Source: Zingiber officinale | Lineage: Eukaryota > Streptophyta > Magnoliopsida > Zingiberales > Zingiberaceae | Reading direction: 5' to 3' | Assembly (NCBI RefSeq): GCF_018446385.1 | Contig: NC_055990.1 | Coordinates: forward strand, 25,097,726-25,161,725 | Length of the DNA: 64,000 nucleotides | Shown: positions 22,540 through 33,582 of the stretch, piece by piece | Numbering within the stretch: the first letter of the stretch is position 1 | How the letters are laid out: each line of letters begins with the position of its first letter | The notes under the pieces: model-generated | Seen by the model: only the letters and a program-made list of their open reading frames with translations | Told to the model about the DNA's origin: nothing | Database searches by the model: none | Translations under genes and position numbers: made by a program

Positions 22540-23790
22540 ACATTTCAAGGAATAATATGAGCATGGTTGAGTTAGGTTCTAAGTTTCCTAAGTCCTACAT
22601 CATGTAATGGCCGAATGTTATAGGACTAAAAATTTAGGTTCAAGTGTCCTAAAAGCATGAGAACCTTAAACAACCTTCATAGCAAATAACATGAGCATAG
22701 TTGAGTTAGGTTCTAAGTTTCCTAAGCCCTAAATTCATGAAGTGGCCGAAACTTGTAGGGCTTAAAATTAGGGTTCAAGTGCCCTAAAAACATGAGAACC
22801 TTAAGCAACTTTTATAGCAAATATATCAAGGAATAACATGAGCATGGTTGAGTTAGGTTCTAAGTTTCCTAAGCCCTAAATCATGAAGTGGCCGAAACTT
22901 GTAGGGCTTAAAATTAGGGTTCAAGTGCCCTAAAAACATGAAACCTTAAGCAACTTTCATAGCAAATATATCAAGGAATAACATGAGCATAGTTGAGTTA
23001 GGTTCTAAGTTTCCTAAGCCCTAAATCATGAAGTGGCCGAAACTTGTAGGGCTTAAAATTAGGGTTCAAGTGCCCTAAAACATGAGAACCTTAAGCAACT
23101 TTCATAGCAAATATATCAAGGAATAACATGAGCATGGTTGAGTTAGGTTCTAAGTTTCCTAAGCCCTAAATCATGAAGTGGCCGAAACTTGTAGGGCTTA
23201 AAATTAGGGTTCAAGTGCCCTAAAAACATGAGAACCTTAAGCAACTTTCATAGCAAATATATCAAGGAATAACATGAGCATAGTTGAGTTAGCTTCTAAG
23301 TTTCCTAAGCCCTAAATCATGAAGTGGCCGAAACTTGTAGGGCTTAAAATTAGGGTTCAAGTGCCCTAAAAACATGAGAACCTTAAGCAACTTTCATAGC
23401 AAATATATCAAGGAATAACATGAGCATGGTTGAGTTAGGTTCTAAGTTTCCTAAGTCCTAAATCATGAAGTGGCCGAAACTTGTAGGGCTTAAAATTAGG
23501 GTTCAAGTGCCCTAAAAACATGAGAACCTTAAGCAACTTTCATAGCAAATATATCAAGGAATAACATGAGCATGGTTGAGTTAGGTTCTAAGTTTCCTAA
23601 GTCCTAAATCATGAAGTGGCCGAAACTTGTAGGGCTTAAAATTAGGGTTCAAGTGCCCTAAAAACATGAGAACCTTAAGCAACTTTCATAGCAAATATAT
23701 CAAGGAATAACATGAGCATGGTTGAGTTAGGTTCTAAGTTTCCTAAGCCCTAAATCATGAAGTGGCCGAATGTTATAGAGCATGAATTTA
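22540..23790. repeat. 146-bp tandem repeat, nine copies (left LTR)
   Basis: The marker AGCATGGTTGAGTTAGG (or AGCATAGTTGAG) recurs at 22560, 22694, 22841, 22986, 23131, 23277, 23423, 23569 and 23715. Nearly every unit contains the inverted repeat TAAGCCCTA...TAGGGCTTA with about 24 bases between the arms, and GTGGCCGAAAC in the loop. The units are highly homogeneous except the outer ones. Confidence 0.93.
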
Positions 23791-24819
23791 ATTTCCATAT
23801 AACAATAAACCTAAGCACATTAGATTAGCTACATAACATTTCATCAAGGAAATCATGAGCATCTTAGATTTGCTTTAAATTCTCCTAGGCTTTAAAAAAA
23901 AATCCAAACATAGCTGAACCTTCATGGACATGAAATAGAGTTCAACTTAACATATAATCATGGGCATATCATAATAGTTTCATATCTTATCTAAAGGAGA
24001 TCTTGGCATACTTAGTTTTAAATTAAAGCTCTCCTAGGCCCTTAGTTCTACCATGGCCGAATACTCATGAATCTAAGTTCTACCAAACATTTTAACATAG
24101 ATAAATCCTTACCATAAAATACATGCTACAAGAGAAATATCAAGCATATTAATTTTAGATCCTTTCATTCTCTAGGTCCTTCCTTTGGTCTTATCTTGGT
24201 TAGAATTTCTTCATGATGTTTTCTTAGCTTTTTCATGTGACCGAATCTTCATAGAAAAATAAGAGCTATTGTACCACAGGTGAGGGGAACTTACATCCTT
24301 TCGCTTGTGGTTTTCCTTAGAGAGAAAAGTGTTCTAGGTGATAAGGAAGGTGGAAGCTTCTTCTTCTTGTACCTCCTTTTGTTTCCTTTGCTTGTAAGGG
24401 CTAGAACTTGAAGGTTTCTTCTCGGAATTTAGCTTTCTTGGAGAAGAACTTAACTTAGAAATTGGTATGAGGAGAGGAAAGGGGTTTCTTGGTTCGGTGA
24501 GGGATGAAGAAGGGAGAAGGAGGAAGAAGAAAATGAATTTAATCCTTTGTTTTTTTTTTTCTTCTCTAAACCTATTTATCCCTTTGCCAAATGAAACATG
24601 TCCTCATTCATTCCCTCAACTCCTCTTTTCCTCCACTTCTTTAATTCCCACGAAAATAGAGAGAGGGAGGGAAGTAGAAAATTCCTCTTTTGCTTGCTCC
24701 TCTTCTTAACCAAGAGGGAAAAGAAGATAAGCAACTTGGTTTTCTCTTGTTCTTTTTGCTTAGTTTTCTTTTCTTCTTTAACTAAATTTTTCATTCCTTT
24801 CTATCCAATTATTTCTCCT

Positions 24820-24900
24820 TATCCTAATGGTTATCATTCATCAATTTATCTCCATCAATTGTGGGAGGTTCAAGGTTCAATCCTTGACCTCACCTCTTCT
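24820..24900 (+). other. tRNA-like/B-box patch in element B left LTR
   Basis: TATCCTAATGGTTATC (A-box-like, about 24819) is followed by GGTTCAAGGTTCAATCCTTGACC (B-box/T-arm-like, about 24871), written here as two overlapping motifs: AGGTTCAATCCT inside a TCAAGG/CCTTGA stem. It lies about 130 bp inside the U3 start, antisense to the element, in the same relative place as the modules of element A. Repeated near 31800 in the right LTR and near 8550 (minus) in the solo LTR. Confidence 0.45.
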
Positions 24901-25018
24901 TATTCTAGATTTTCTTTTGTTTTTTTTTTCATTTTCCTTTTTCTCTTATTCTTTTCATTTCTATGCTCTAAGGAAAATAATATTCATATACCTATTTTAT
25001 AATTTCGTGGGTGTTACA

Positions 25019-25032
25019 GTACCCCATACCTC
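25019..25032 (-). other. Polypurine tract of element B
   Basis: Minus strand GGTATGGGGTAC directly precedes the 3' LTR start, nearly identical to the tract of element A. Confidence 0.6.
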
Positions 25033-25053
25033 ATAAAAAGTTCGTCCTCGAAA

Positions 25054-26600
25054 TTAGAATAGCGATGGATACTTCTGTCTCATATCATCTTCTCGTTCCC
25101 ACGTGACTTCTTCGTATCGTTGGTTTTGCCATAGAACCTTTACTAAGGGTACTTGTTCCTTATTCTTTTGACATCTCGATCCAATATCTGAATTGGTCGA
25201 CTCTCGTAAGTTAGGTCCTCTTACACTTGTACTGCCCGTGGTTCGATTACTTGATCCGTGCTCGGAATGCATTTCTTTAGCATCGAGACATGGAACACGT
25301 TGTGGATGATTGACATCTCTTGAGGCAGCTCTATTTCATAAGTTACTTTGCCGATTCTTTTCAGAACTCGATATGGTCCCACATAACGTGGGCTTAACTT
25401 TCCCTTCTTACCAAACCTCATTACCCCTTTCATAGGAGCTACTTTGAGAAATACCGAGTCTCCGACACTGAATTCCAATGGCCTTCGTCGCTTATCCGCA
25501 TAATTCTTTTGTCGACTCTGAGCAGTTTCTATTCGTTGGCGGATGTTCTGTATAGCTTGAGTTGTTCTGTCGATGAACTCGGTCTGGAATCCCATCTCCT
25601 TCTTTTCGCCGCCTTCGTACCAATATATAAGGGATCTGCATTTCCTCCCGTACAGAGCCTCGTAAGGTGCCATCCCAATAGTATCCTGGTAACTATTGTT
25701 GTAGGCAAATTCCGCCAGACATAAATATCGGCTCCAGCTTCCCTTGAAGTCCAATGCGCATGCTCATAACATATCTTCTAGCACTTGATTAATCCTTTCT
25801 GTTTGTCCGTCGGTCTGAGGGTGAAAGGCAGTACTGAACAATAGCTTCGTACCAAGAGTCTTCTGAATGCATTCCCAGAAATGTGAAACGAAATCACCAT
25901 CTCTGTCTGAAAGAATGGTCTTTGGGATCCCATGTAGTCTGACAATTTCCTTGACATATAATTGAGCCAGTTGCTCAATCGAATAAGTCATTTTGATTGC
26001 TAGAAAATGGACAGATTTAGTTAATCTATCCACAATTACCCATATGGCGCCATAGCCGTTTGTTGTCTTAGGTAACCCTGCTATAAAATCCATAGAGATA
26101 TCTTCCCATTTCCATTCTGGAATTTGGACAGGCTGCAGTAATCCTCCCGGTCTCTGATGTTCTGCTTTAACCCTGTGACAGGTCAGGCAAGTACCGACAT
26201 ACTGAGCCACATCTCTTTTCATACCGGACCACCAAAATTTCTTTTTCAAATCTTGGTACATTTTGGTGGATCCTGGGTGCATTGCATAGGGTGTTGAATG
26301 AGCTTCCTCTAGTATCCTTCTTCGCAACTCTGGATCCTCGGGAATACATAATCGATCCCTAAGGTATAATATTCCATTGTCCGCGATCCGGAATCCGTCA
26401 TTCTTTCCTTCTAGGGTTTCTTGTTTAATCCTTTGGAGACTTTGGTCACTGGTTTGTTTCTCTAATAGATTATCGAATAATGTGGGTGCTATGGTCATAG
26501 TAGAGAGCTGCCCAGACATATTTTCGATCCATTGACTAGTAATATCTCTCGGTTTCCCAATAATTTCGAACATTGGTTCGCCTTTAGCATCAGATATAGC
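25054..26600 (-). pseudogene. Element B integrase and chromodomain (broken)
   Basis: The HHCC finger is intact (AHSTPYAMHPG ... GTCLTCHRVKAEHQ). The DDE core residues are present: SMDFIAGLP, ILSDRDGDF and NQVLEDML. The GPY/F region (LSPRYVGPYRVLKRIG) and chromodomain (QVPLVKVLWQNQRYEEVTWERED) follow. The frame 25764-26573 is open; a TGA then separates [11 protein letters not shown] at 25761. Another stop falls near 25221, and a frameshift precedes the chromodomain. The first two stops are explained by C-to-T changes (CGA to TGA, CAA to TAA). Upstream the frame begins abruptly with IYKAISDAKGEPMFEIIGK, normally the spacer after RNase H. Confidence 0.9.
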
Positions 26601-27834
26601 TTTGTATATTGACTAAAAGTAGGTAATTGACCTGTGACGACAGTAGAGGCGCTTGCCACATCCTCCTTAGTAAGCGAGAAAACCCTGGCGTTCGTTGTAG
26701 TTGGTGGAACTTCCAATCTCCCTTGGCTGATCAATATTCCTTCAATAGTAGTTTGCATCTGATGTAGTTGTGAGGGGGTATTCCTGTTTGGTTGTTCTGC
26801 TGGGGTGGTGCCTGGAACTGGTTGGTGCAGTCTCTGGCAAGATGTCCTTCTCCTCCGCAACTATAGCACCTTATGGTACCCTTATGACATACTCCGGAAT
26901 GCAGCTTTCTGCAAATAGTGCACTGGGGGTACTTCGGTTGCTTATTCACTGAGCCACCTTTTGCATTGTCCCATTGTTTCCTTTTTCCAGTGGAGGTCCC
27001 TTTCCAGCTTGTCTTATTACTTGAGGATTTCTGTCCTTCTGTTCGGACCTGACTCTTATTTCCGTTCATTACATTCTGATAATATTCTGTGATGAGGGCA
27101 CTGCTGACCAATTCCTCTGTAGTCTTAGGTCTATTAACTCCGCCGGTCACGTTCAGTGCTATTTCGGGTCGAAGCATCTTCAACATCAGTCTGACCCTTT
27201 CTCTTTCTGTGCGAACCAATTCTGGACATAGGCGTGCCAAACGGTTGAAACGTTTTACTGCTTCGTTTACTGATAGGTCACCTTGCCGAAACTCGGTGAA
27301 CTCGTCATAGTGTCGGTTCGTCACTTGCATATGGAAGAACTCCTCGAAGAACTCTGTCTCGAAGTCCGTCCAGTTCATCAGATTAATCTGTCTCTTTGCT
27401 TTCACTCTTTCCCACCACATTCTCGCGTCTCCGGAAAAACAGAAAGATACGCACTTGATCTTCTCCGATTCAGGCCAGTCCAGCAGTTCCACTATGCTTT
27501 CTACTGTCTTGAACCAGGCCTGGGCATCCCATGGCTCGCAAGTACCCGAGAAGTTTTCCGGCTTCAGCCTCAGCCACTGTATCCAGTAGGTTTCCTGTCG
27601 AGCCACTGGGGCAGGGGCAACCGGTGGTACTGGTGCAACTATTGGCACGACGGGCACCGCATTATGTTTTACTGGCGGGGTGGTAGGAGTTCCTTGTTGA
27701 CCCATTAGCGTAGTTATCAGCTGTTGTTGCTCCGTGATCTGACGCTGGAGATCGGTGACTACCTGGGTCAGATCTGGTGGAGTCGGTGTCTCATCTGCTC
27801 GGGTAGTACGTCTCCTAGCCATGCTTATCTTCAT
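26600..27834 (-). CDS. Element B gag (CCHC nucleocapsid) plus start of protease region
   Basis: Gag polyprotein forming the retroelement particle. The open frame is 27834-26731; the likely start is the ATG at 27822 (MARRRTTRADE). An N-terminal coiled stretch (LQRQITEQQQLIT) is followed by the gag capsid block (WIQWLRLKPENFSG, DAQAWFKTVES, ARMWWERVKA, FRQGDLSVNEAVKRF). A basic linker then leads to the knuckle CYSCGGEGHLARDC. A one-base shift near 26755 moves into a frame reading RLEVPPTTTNARVFSLTKED, the entry to protease, which stops at the deletion junction near 26605 before the catalytic aspartate. Gag looks largely intact. Confidence 0.9.
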
Positions 27835-28060
27835 TAAATAACAATAAATTATCGTTATTCCTATTCGGTTGCCAAAAGGTTAGTACTATTCCTATCCTAC
27901 CATCATGCATACCTAAACTAAATAACGAAAAAGAAGAAATAAACATGCATAATATTAAAGCATCATAAAACAGACAACAAAAATTAAATTAAGCATATAG
28001 ATTCTTACTTGGAGCGGCAGGATGGAGGCTTGACATGTGTGTAGTAAATTGACTAGACCT

Positions 28061-28076
28061 GGCTCTAATACCAAAC
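28061..28076 (-). other. Primer-binding site of element B
   Basis: Minus strand TTTGGTATTAGAGCC abuts the LTR at 28077. It matches the initiator tRNA-Met site except one C-to-T change (TATCAGAGC to TATTAGAGC). Confidence 0.8.
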
Positions 28077-31000
28077 TGTAACGCCCTGCCCCTCCTGCTA
28101 AGGCGACGGGGGTTACTTACACATACATATACATACCTACTTACTACAGCGGAAATCTTATTTATAGAAATTAAAAACTTTTCTTTTCTTTAAAATCAAC
28201 ATGACTAATCACCTGGACATATAACACCACATAGCATACTTAACATGATTTTTAAGTCATAATGCCCAAACACAAAATTTAAATGCCATGGAGTCATAAA
28301 ACAGTAACATAACTAGGCATAGTTCTTATTAAACAAAAGCAGGTCTTTCTCCTTTAGCCAAGGCGCTACCACACACATCCTTCTAGCCCCTCCTGCTGCT
28401 CCCCTAGTTCATCCATTCCTTGCCTTTATCTGTGGTACAAGAAAGTAAGCTGTGAGCACTCATGGCTCAGTAAGTTCCTTTCCTACTCACAAAATCGTAT
28501 AACATATTAAATCACAAGACATAACACATGGAGGCAATTCATCATATCATGTAGCATACCATGGCATATCGTAACATAAGCGTAAGGTATCATGGCATAA
28601 CATAACATAATCATCAATTGCACCCTGACATATCATAACATCATCATAAATATCATGGCATAATCATAAGGTATATGCAAGGTGAATTCCTAAACATGTA
28701 TCATGAAAACATATGCAATATGTCCTTTGAAAACTTATAATATACATACTTAAACATAATCTCAACATGATTAGGGCTTCGGCTTGTACCACATACATAA
28801 ATGCGCGCGTCCTATGTAGGTCCAAGGTAGCAAGTCTTGAACCCTACAAGGCATACATACTAGGCTCGTTTTTTAGTCCATCGACCTAGGGGCACTTAGG
28901 AGCCCATCCCTAATGAGGCTCGTTTCTTAGTCCATCGACCCCGGGGCGCTTATGGAGCCCACCCTTGGTACAAGCCATACATAAAGTAAAATAGCATGTT
29001 TTTACATATCATGGTTCTTATCTTTTCTTGTACATCGTGTCACTTATCATATCATATCATATAGACTTTTGGGCACACAACTCATCATAATGGTATGTAA
29101 AGATTTGTGCACACAGCACATCATATATTTTATGCATAAATTGGGCACACAGCACATCATATATTTCATGCATAAATTGGGCACACAGCTCATCACATAT
29201 ATCATGGATAAATTTGTACATAGCTTCATCATAAATAATACACACCATAGCATAAGGGTCTCCATCATGTATAAATCATAAGTGTGCATAATTTAAACAT
29301 AGAAGCATAGAAATCTCAAAATCATGGCATATAAGATACATGGAAAACATAATTCGATTTCTAACCCTAATGTCTTTTAGTGGCCGAACCATATAGGTTG
29401 GGTTTTTGGTAAAACTTCATACCAACATGTGAAACCTAAGTAAGCATCATTTCTTATACCATAAGAACTATCATGAGCAAGTTTAGGTAGAGTTCTAGGT
29501 TACTTAAGCTTACAACTTATCATGGCTGAAACTTATCAAGCATACATTGGGTTAAAAACTATCATTCAAGCTTGTGAACCCTAAACAACCTTCATAGCAA
29601 ACATTTCAAGGAATAACATGAGCATGGTTGAGTTAGGTTCTAAGTTTCCTAAGTCCTACATCATGTAATGGCCGAATGTTATAGGACTAAAAATTTAGGT
29701 TCAAGTGTCCTAAAAGCATGAGAACCTTAAACAACCTTCATAGCAAATATATCAAGGAATAACATGAGCATAGTTGAGTTAGGTTCTAAGTTTCCTAAGC
29801 CCTAAATTCATGAAGTGGCCGAAACTTGTAGGGCTTAAAATTAGGGTTCAAGTGCCCTAAAAACATAAGAACCTTAAGCAACTTTTATAGCAAATATATC
29901 AAGGAATAACATGAGCATGGTTGAGTTAGGTTCTAAGTTTCCTAAGCCCTAAATCATGAAGTGGCCGAAACTTGTAGGGCTTAAAATTAGGGTTCAAGTG
30001 CCCTAAAAACATGAGAACCTTAAGCAACTTTCATAGCAAATATATCAAGGAATAACATGAGCATAGTTGAGTTAGGTTCTAAGTTTCCTAAGCCCTAAAT
30101 CATGAAGTGGCCGAAACTTGTAGGGCTTAAAATTAGGGTTCAAGTGCCCTAAAAACATGAGAACCTTAAGTAACTTTCATAGCAAATATATCAAGGAATA
30201 ACATGAGCATGGTTGAATTAGGTTCTAAGTTTCCGAAGCCCTAAATCATGAAGTGGCCGAAACTTGTAGGGCTTAAAATTAGGGTTCAAGTGCCCTAAAA
30301 ACATGAGAACCTTAAGCAACTTTCATAGCAAATATATCAAGGAATAACATGAGCATAGTTGAGTTAGGTTCTAAGTTTCCTAAGCCCTAAATCATGAAGT
30401 GGCCGAAACTTGTAGGGCTTAAAATTAGGGTTCAAGTGCCCTAAAAACATGAGAACCTTAAGCAACTTTCATAGCAAATATATCAAGGAATAACATGAGC
30501 ATGGTTGAGTTAGGTTCTAAGTTTCCTAAGCCCTAAATCATGAAGTGGCCGAAACTTGTAGGGCTTAAAATTAGGGTTCAAGTGCCCTAAAAACATGAGA
30601 ACCTTAAGCAACTTTCATAGCAAATATATCAAGGAATAACATGAGCATGGTTGAGTTAGGTTCTAAGTTTCCTAAGCCCTAAATCATGAAGTGGCCGAAT
30701 GTTATAGAGCATGAATTTAATTTCCATACAACAATAAACATAAGCACATTAGATTAGCTACATAACATTTCATCAAGGAGATCATGAGCATCTTAGATTT
30801 GCTTTAAATTCTCCTAGGCTTTAAAAAAAAAAATCCAAACATAGCTGAACCTTCATGGACATGAAATAGAGTTCAACTTAACATATAATCATGGGCATAT
30901 CATAATAGTTTCATATCTTATCTTAAGGAGATCTTGGCATACTTAGTTTTAAATTAAAGCTCTCCTAGGCCCTTAGTTCTACCATGGCCGAATACTCATG

Positions 31001-31946
31001 AATCTAAGTTCTACCAAACATTTTAACATAGATAAATCCTTACCATAAAATACATGCTACAAGAGAAATATCAAGCATATTAATTTTAGATCCTTTCATT
31101 CTCTAGGTTCTTCCTTTGGTCTTATCTTGGTTAGAATTTCTTCATGATGTTTTCTTAGCTTTTTCATGTGACCGAATCTTCATAGAAAAATAAGAGCTAT
31201 TGTACCACAGGTGAGGGAAACTTACATCCTTTCGCTTGTGGTTTTCCTTAGAGAGAAAAGTGTTCTAGGTGATAAGGAAGGTGGAAGCTTCTTCTTCTTG
31301 TACCTCCTTTTGTTTCCTTTGCTTGTAAGGGCTAGAACTTGAAGGTTTCTTCTCAGAATTTAGCTTTCTTGGAGAAGAACTTAACTTAGAAATTGGTATG
31401 AGGAGAGGAAAGGGGTTTCTTGGTTCGGTGAGGGATGAAGAAGGGAGAAGGAGGAAGAAGAAAATGAATTTAATCCTTTGTTTTTTTTTCTTCTCTAAAC
31501 CTATTTATCCCTTTGCCAAATGAAACATGTCCTCATTCATTCCCTCAACTCCTCTTTTCCTCCACTCCTTTAATTCCCACGAAAATAGAGAGAGGGAGGG
31601 AAGTAGAAAATTCCTCTTTTGCTTGCTCCTCTTCTTAACCAAGAGGGAAAAGAAGGTAAACAACTTGGTTTTCTCTTGTTCTTTTTTCTTAGTTTTCTTT
31701 TCTCCTTTAACTAAATTTTTCATTCCTTTCTATCCAATTATTTCTCCTTATCCTAATGGTTATCATTCATCAATTTATCTCCATCAATTGTGGGAGGTTC
31801 AAGGTTCAATCCTTGACCTCACCTCTTCTTATTCTAGATTTTGTTTTGTTTTTTTTTCATTTTCCTTTTTCTCTTATTCTTTTCATTTCTATGCTCTAAG
31901 GAAAATAATATTCATATACCTATCTTATAATTTCGTGGGTGTTACA
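28077..31946 (-). repeat. 5' LTR of element B
   Basis: 3.87 kb, TGTAACGCCC...GTGGGTGTTACA. It is nearly identical to the left LTR apart from the hAT insert, one repeat unit and scattered substitutions. It contains the 36-bp array at 29071-29217 and eight 146-bp units at 29600-30700. Confidence 0.93.
29600..30700. repeat. 146-bp tandem repeat, eight copies (right LTR)
   Basis: The marker AGCATGGTTGAG (or AGCATAGTTGAG) recurs at 29621, 29767, 29914, 30060, 30206, 30352, 30498 and 30644. Same unit and hairpin as in the left LTR, with one copy fewer. Confidence 0.93.
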
Positions 31947-31951
31947 GAAGA

Positions 31952-32400
31952 GTGCACTGACGGATGAGAAGAAGGTGCCTGATGTTCCCAAGGGACGAGA
32001 AGCCGGAGCGGAAGGTTGCTAGAGAAGGCCGAAGGAAGATGGGTTCGGGTGAGCCTTATTCCGGATAACCAAAATCACCCAAGCGAGCGGAGCCGGGGTG
32101 GAAGACCCGGAGGAAAAATCAACCTACGTTGACTGTGCTCTGGGTTCCCAGAGCTATTCCGGGCGCTCGGATCACCTGGGCGACCCTGAGGCGCCTCGCC
32201 TCGGGGGAGCTAGAAACGCACAATCCGAGTGCTCGAAATTGAAAAGTTATCAAAACGCGATGTGGCGTTATCCACTGCGATGAGGATGAAATTTTATCCA
32301 CGTCCAGGTGCTTGGAACCCTTTCAAGCACTCCGATCAGGTTATAAATACAACCCTGATCCCAGAAACTAAAAATAATACTTGTAATTAATTCTAATTCA
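31952..32400 (+). repeat. Probable old LTR, right half
   Basis: Continuation of 19795-20159 after removal of element B. GC-rich with GGCGCTCGG and GGCGCC blocks, then TATAAATA at about 32342. The ORFs over 32098-32301 are not coding. Confidence 0.45.
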
Positions 32401-33060
32401 GTTTAGCTTTGTGTCAGGAAAGTCTGATCGGCTAGTTACATTTGATCTAACCAAGTGGCTACTGAGTCGAGGGAGCTGAGCCCCTGACATTGAGGGTCTA
32501 CCTAAGTGGGCATCGAGTCAGGGGAGCTGAGCCCCTAGCCCAACCAACTGAAAGTTTCTCAGTTGGTTAAACGGAGTACGATCGAGGGAGCAAAGCCCTT
32601 GGAATGGTGTGGACTGATCATCACTAAGTAGAGTGGGCTAGAATTTAGGGAGCTAAGTCATTGGAGTCAAGGTAATCAAATATGCCGAATGTAACTAGAT
32701 TGACTAACTGAGTGTCTACCTTAGAGAGTGAAACCTTGGGAGAGTACAACAAAGTTATCTCCTTTAGCGGTGAGCCTGATTGAGACTAATCAGGGAGTTG
32801 TCTTGGAGGTCTCGATCGGACCATACTAACCCTCTCATCCCAAGTAACCAAATTGGGAATTGATCAAGTTGACCTATCTTAGCTTTAACCTCCAGCTATA
32901 CGAGAATATTGACTTTTTCAATTTATGTGAAGGCTTCCGATATTCCCTATATCACAAGTCTCTCTTTAAAGTATAGTAGAAGAAGGTCCGAGATGGACCA
33001 CCTACACAAGTCGCCGACCTAAAATATGTGAGGGATGACTCTTCTTTATAAGTCTAGCAC
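32400..33060. other. Degraded retroelement DNA, no gene seen
   Basis: Contains repeated phrases GAGTCGAGGGAGCTGAGCCCCT / GAGTCAGGGGAGCTGAGCCCCT about 60 bp apart (32465-32545) and related GAGGGAGCAAAGCCC. It probably belongs to the same Tat-type element as the integrase piece to its right. Confidence 0.5.
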
Positions 33061-33582
33061 ATTCTATGATGATGGGTTGTAAGCTGAGCAACTACTTTCT
33101 CCTTGGTTTCGTTGATCAAGTATAGCTCTAGGGGTTCCTCGCTCAAGATTACTTTGCTCATAAAGACTTCATCTAGTGGGCTCTTCCCCAACTTCAATAG
33201 GAACAATGCCTTCCTCCCCCCACCACACACACACAGATTAAATGAAAGGGTGTCATCTTGTTACTTTCGCGAGACGTGGTTCAATAAACTTATAGAATAC
33301 TTGATAGTTCCTCTATCTAGCCACCTCTGACATGGTCAAGTTTAATCTTGAGCCCCCGAATGATCTCCCAATTGATAACTTCTTCTTGACCATTGTTTTA
33401 TAGATAAGCTATGGAGGTGAAAACTTGAAGAATATCAAATCTTTCACACCATTCTCAAGTTTGCTACCCTGAAATTACCGCACATTGTTTGAGACAAACT
33501 TTTAGGGGATACCATATCGATTAAGGATGTCCTTTCATAAGAATTTTATGAATGTCTTCTCCATTATCTTAGCCGGAGCTTC
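33060..33582 (-). pseudogene. Tat/Athila-type gypsy integrase C-terminal remnant
   Basis: Minus-strand translation with many stops and shifts shows IQQVFTSIAY-like, EIIRGLKIKLDHV, IEELSSILW and a VPIEVGEEP block, the integrase core end and downstream region of Tat-lineage pol. It is cut at 33583 by the LTR of element C. Clearly dead. Confidence 0.75.

Larger units (their letters stand above)
20160..25018 (-). repeat. 3' LTR of element B (with hAT insertion)
   Basis: Without the 847-bp hAT-like insert and its 8-bp duplication it is about 4.0 kb, versus 3.87 kb for the right LTR. The difference is one extra 146-bp repeat unit here minus a 12-bp deletion near 22690. It starts TGTAACGTCC and ends GTGGGTGTTACA. 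Confidence 0.93.
20160..31946 (-). mobile_element. Element B: complete Ty3/gypsy chromovirus insertion lacking RT
   Basis: Both ends show TG...CA LTRs (20160-25018 and 28077-31946) flanked by identical 5-bp GAAGA (20155-20159 and 31947-31951). The primer-binding site sits beside the right LTR, so the element reads on the minus strand. The 3.06 kb interior encodes gag with a CCHC knuckle, then only the first part of the protease region, then integrase and a chromodomain. RT and RNase H are deleted. The long LTRs and chromodomain place it in the Tekay/Del type. The insertion broke an older LTR. Confidence 0.94.

Noticed and set aside
22540..23790. CRISPR-like array
   Set aside because: Units are contiguous and homogeneous without unique spacers, inside a plant LTR.
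24467..25036. Phenylalanine/leucine-rich ORFs (also 31505-31967)
   Set aside because: Pyrimidine-rich LTR DNA; low-complexity translation with no domain.
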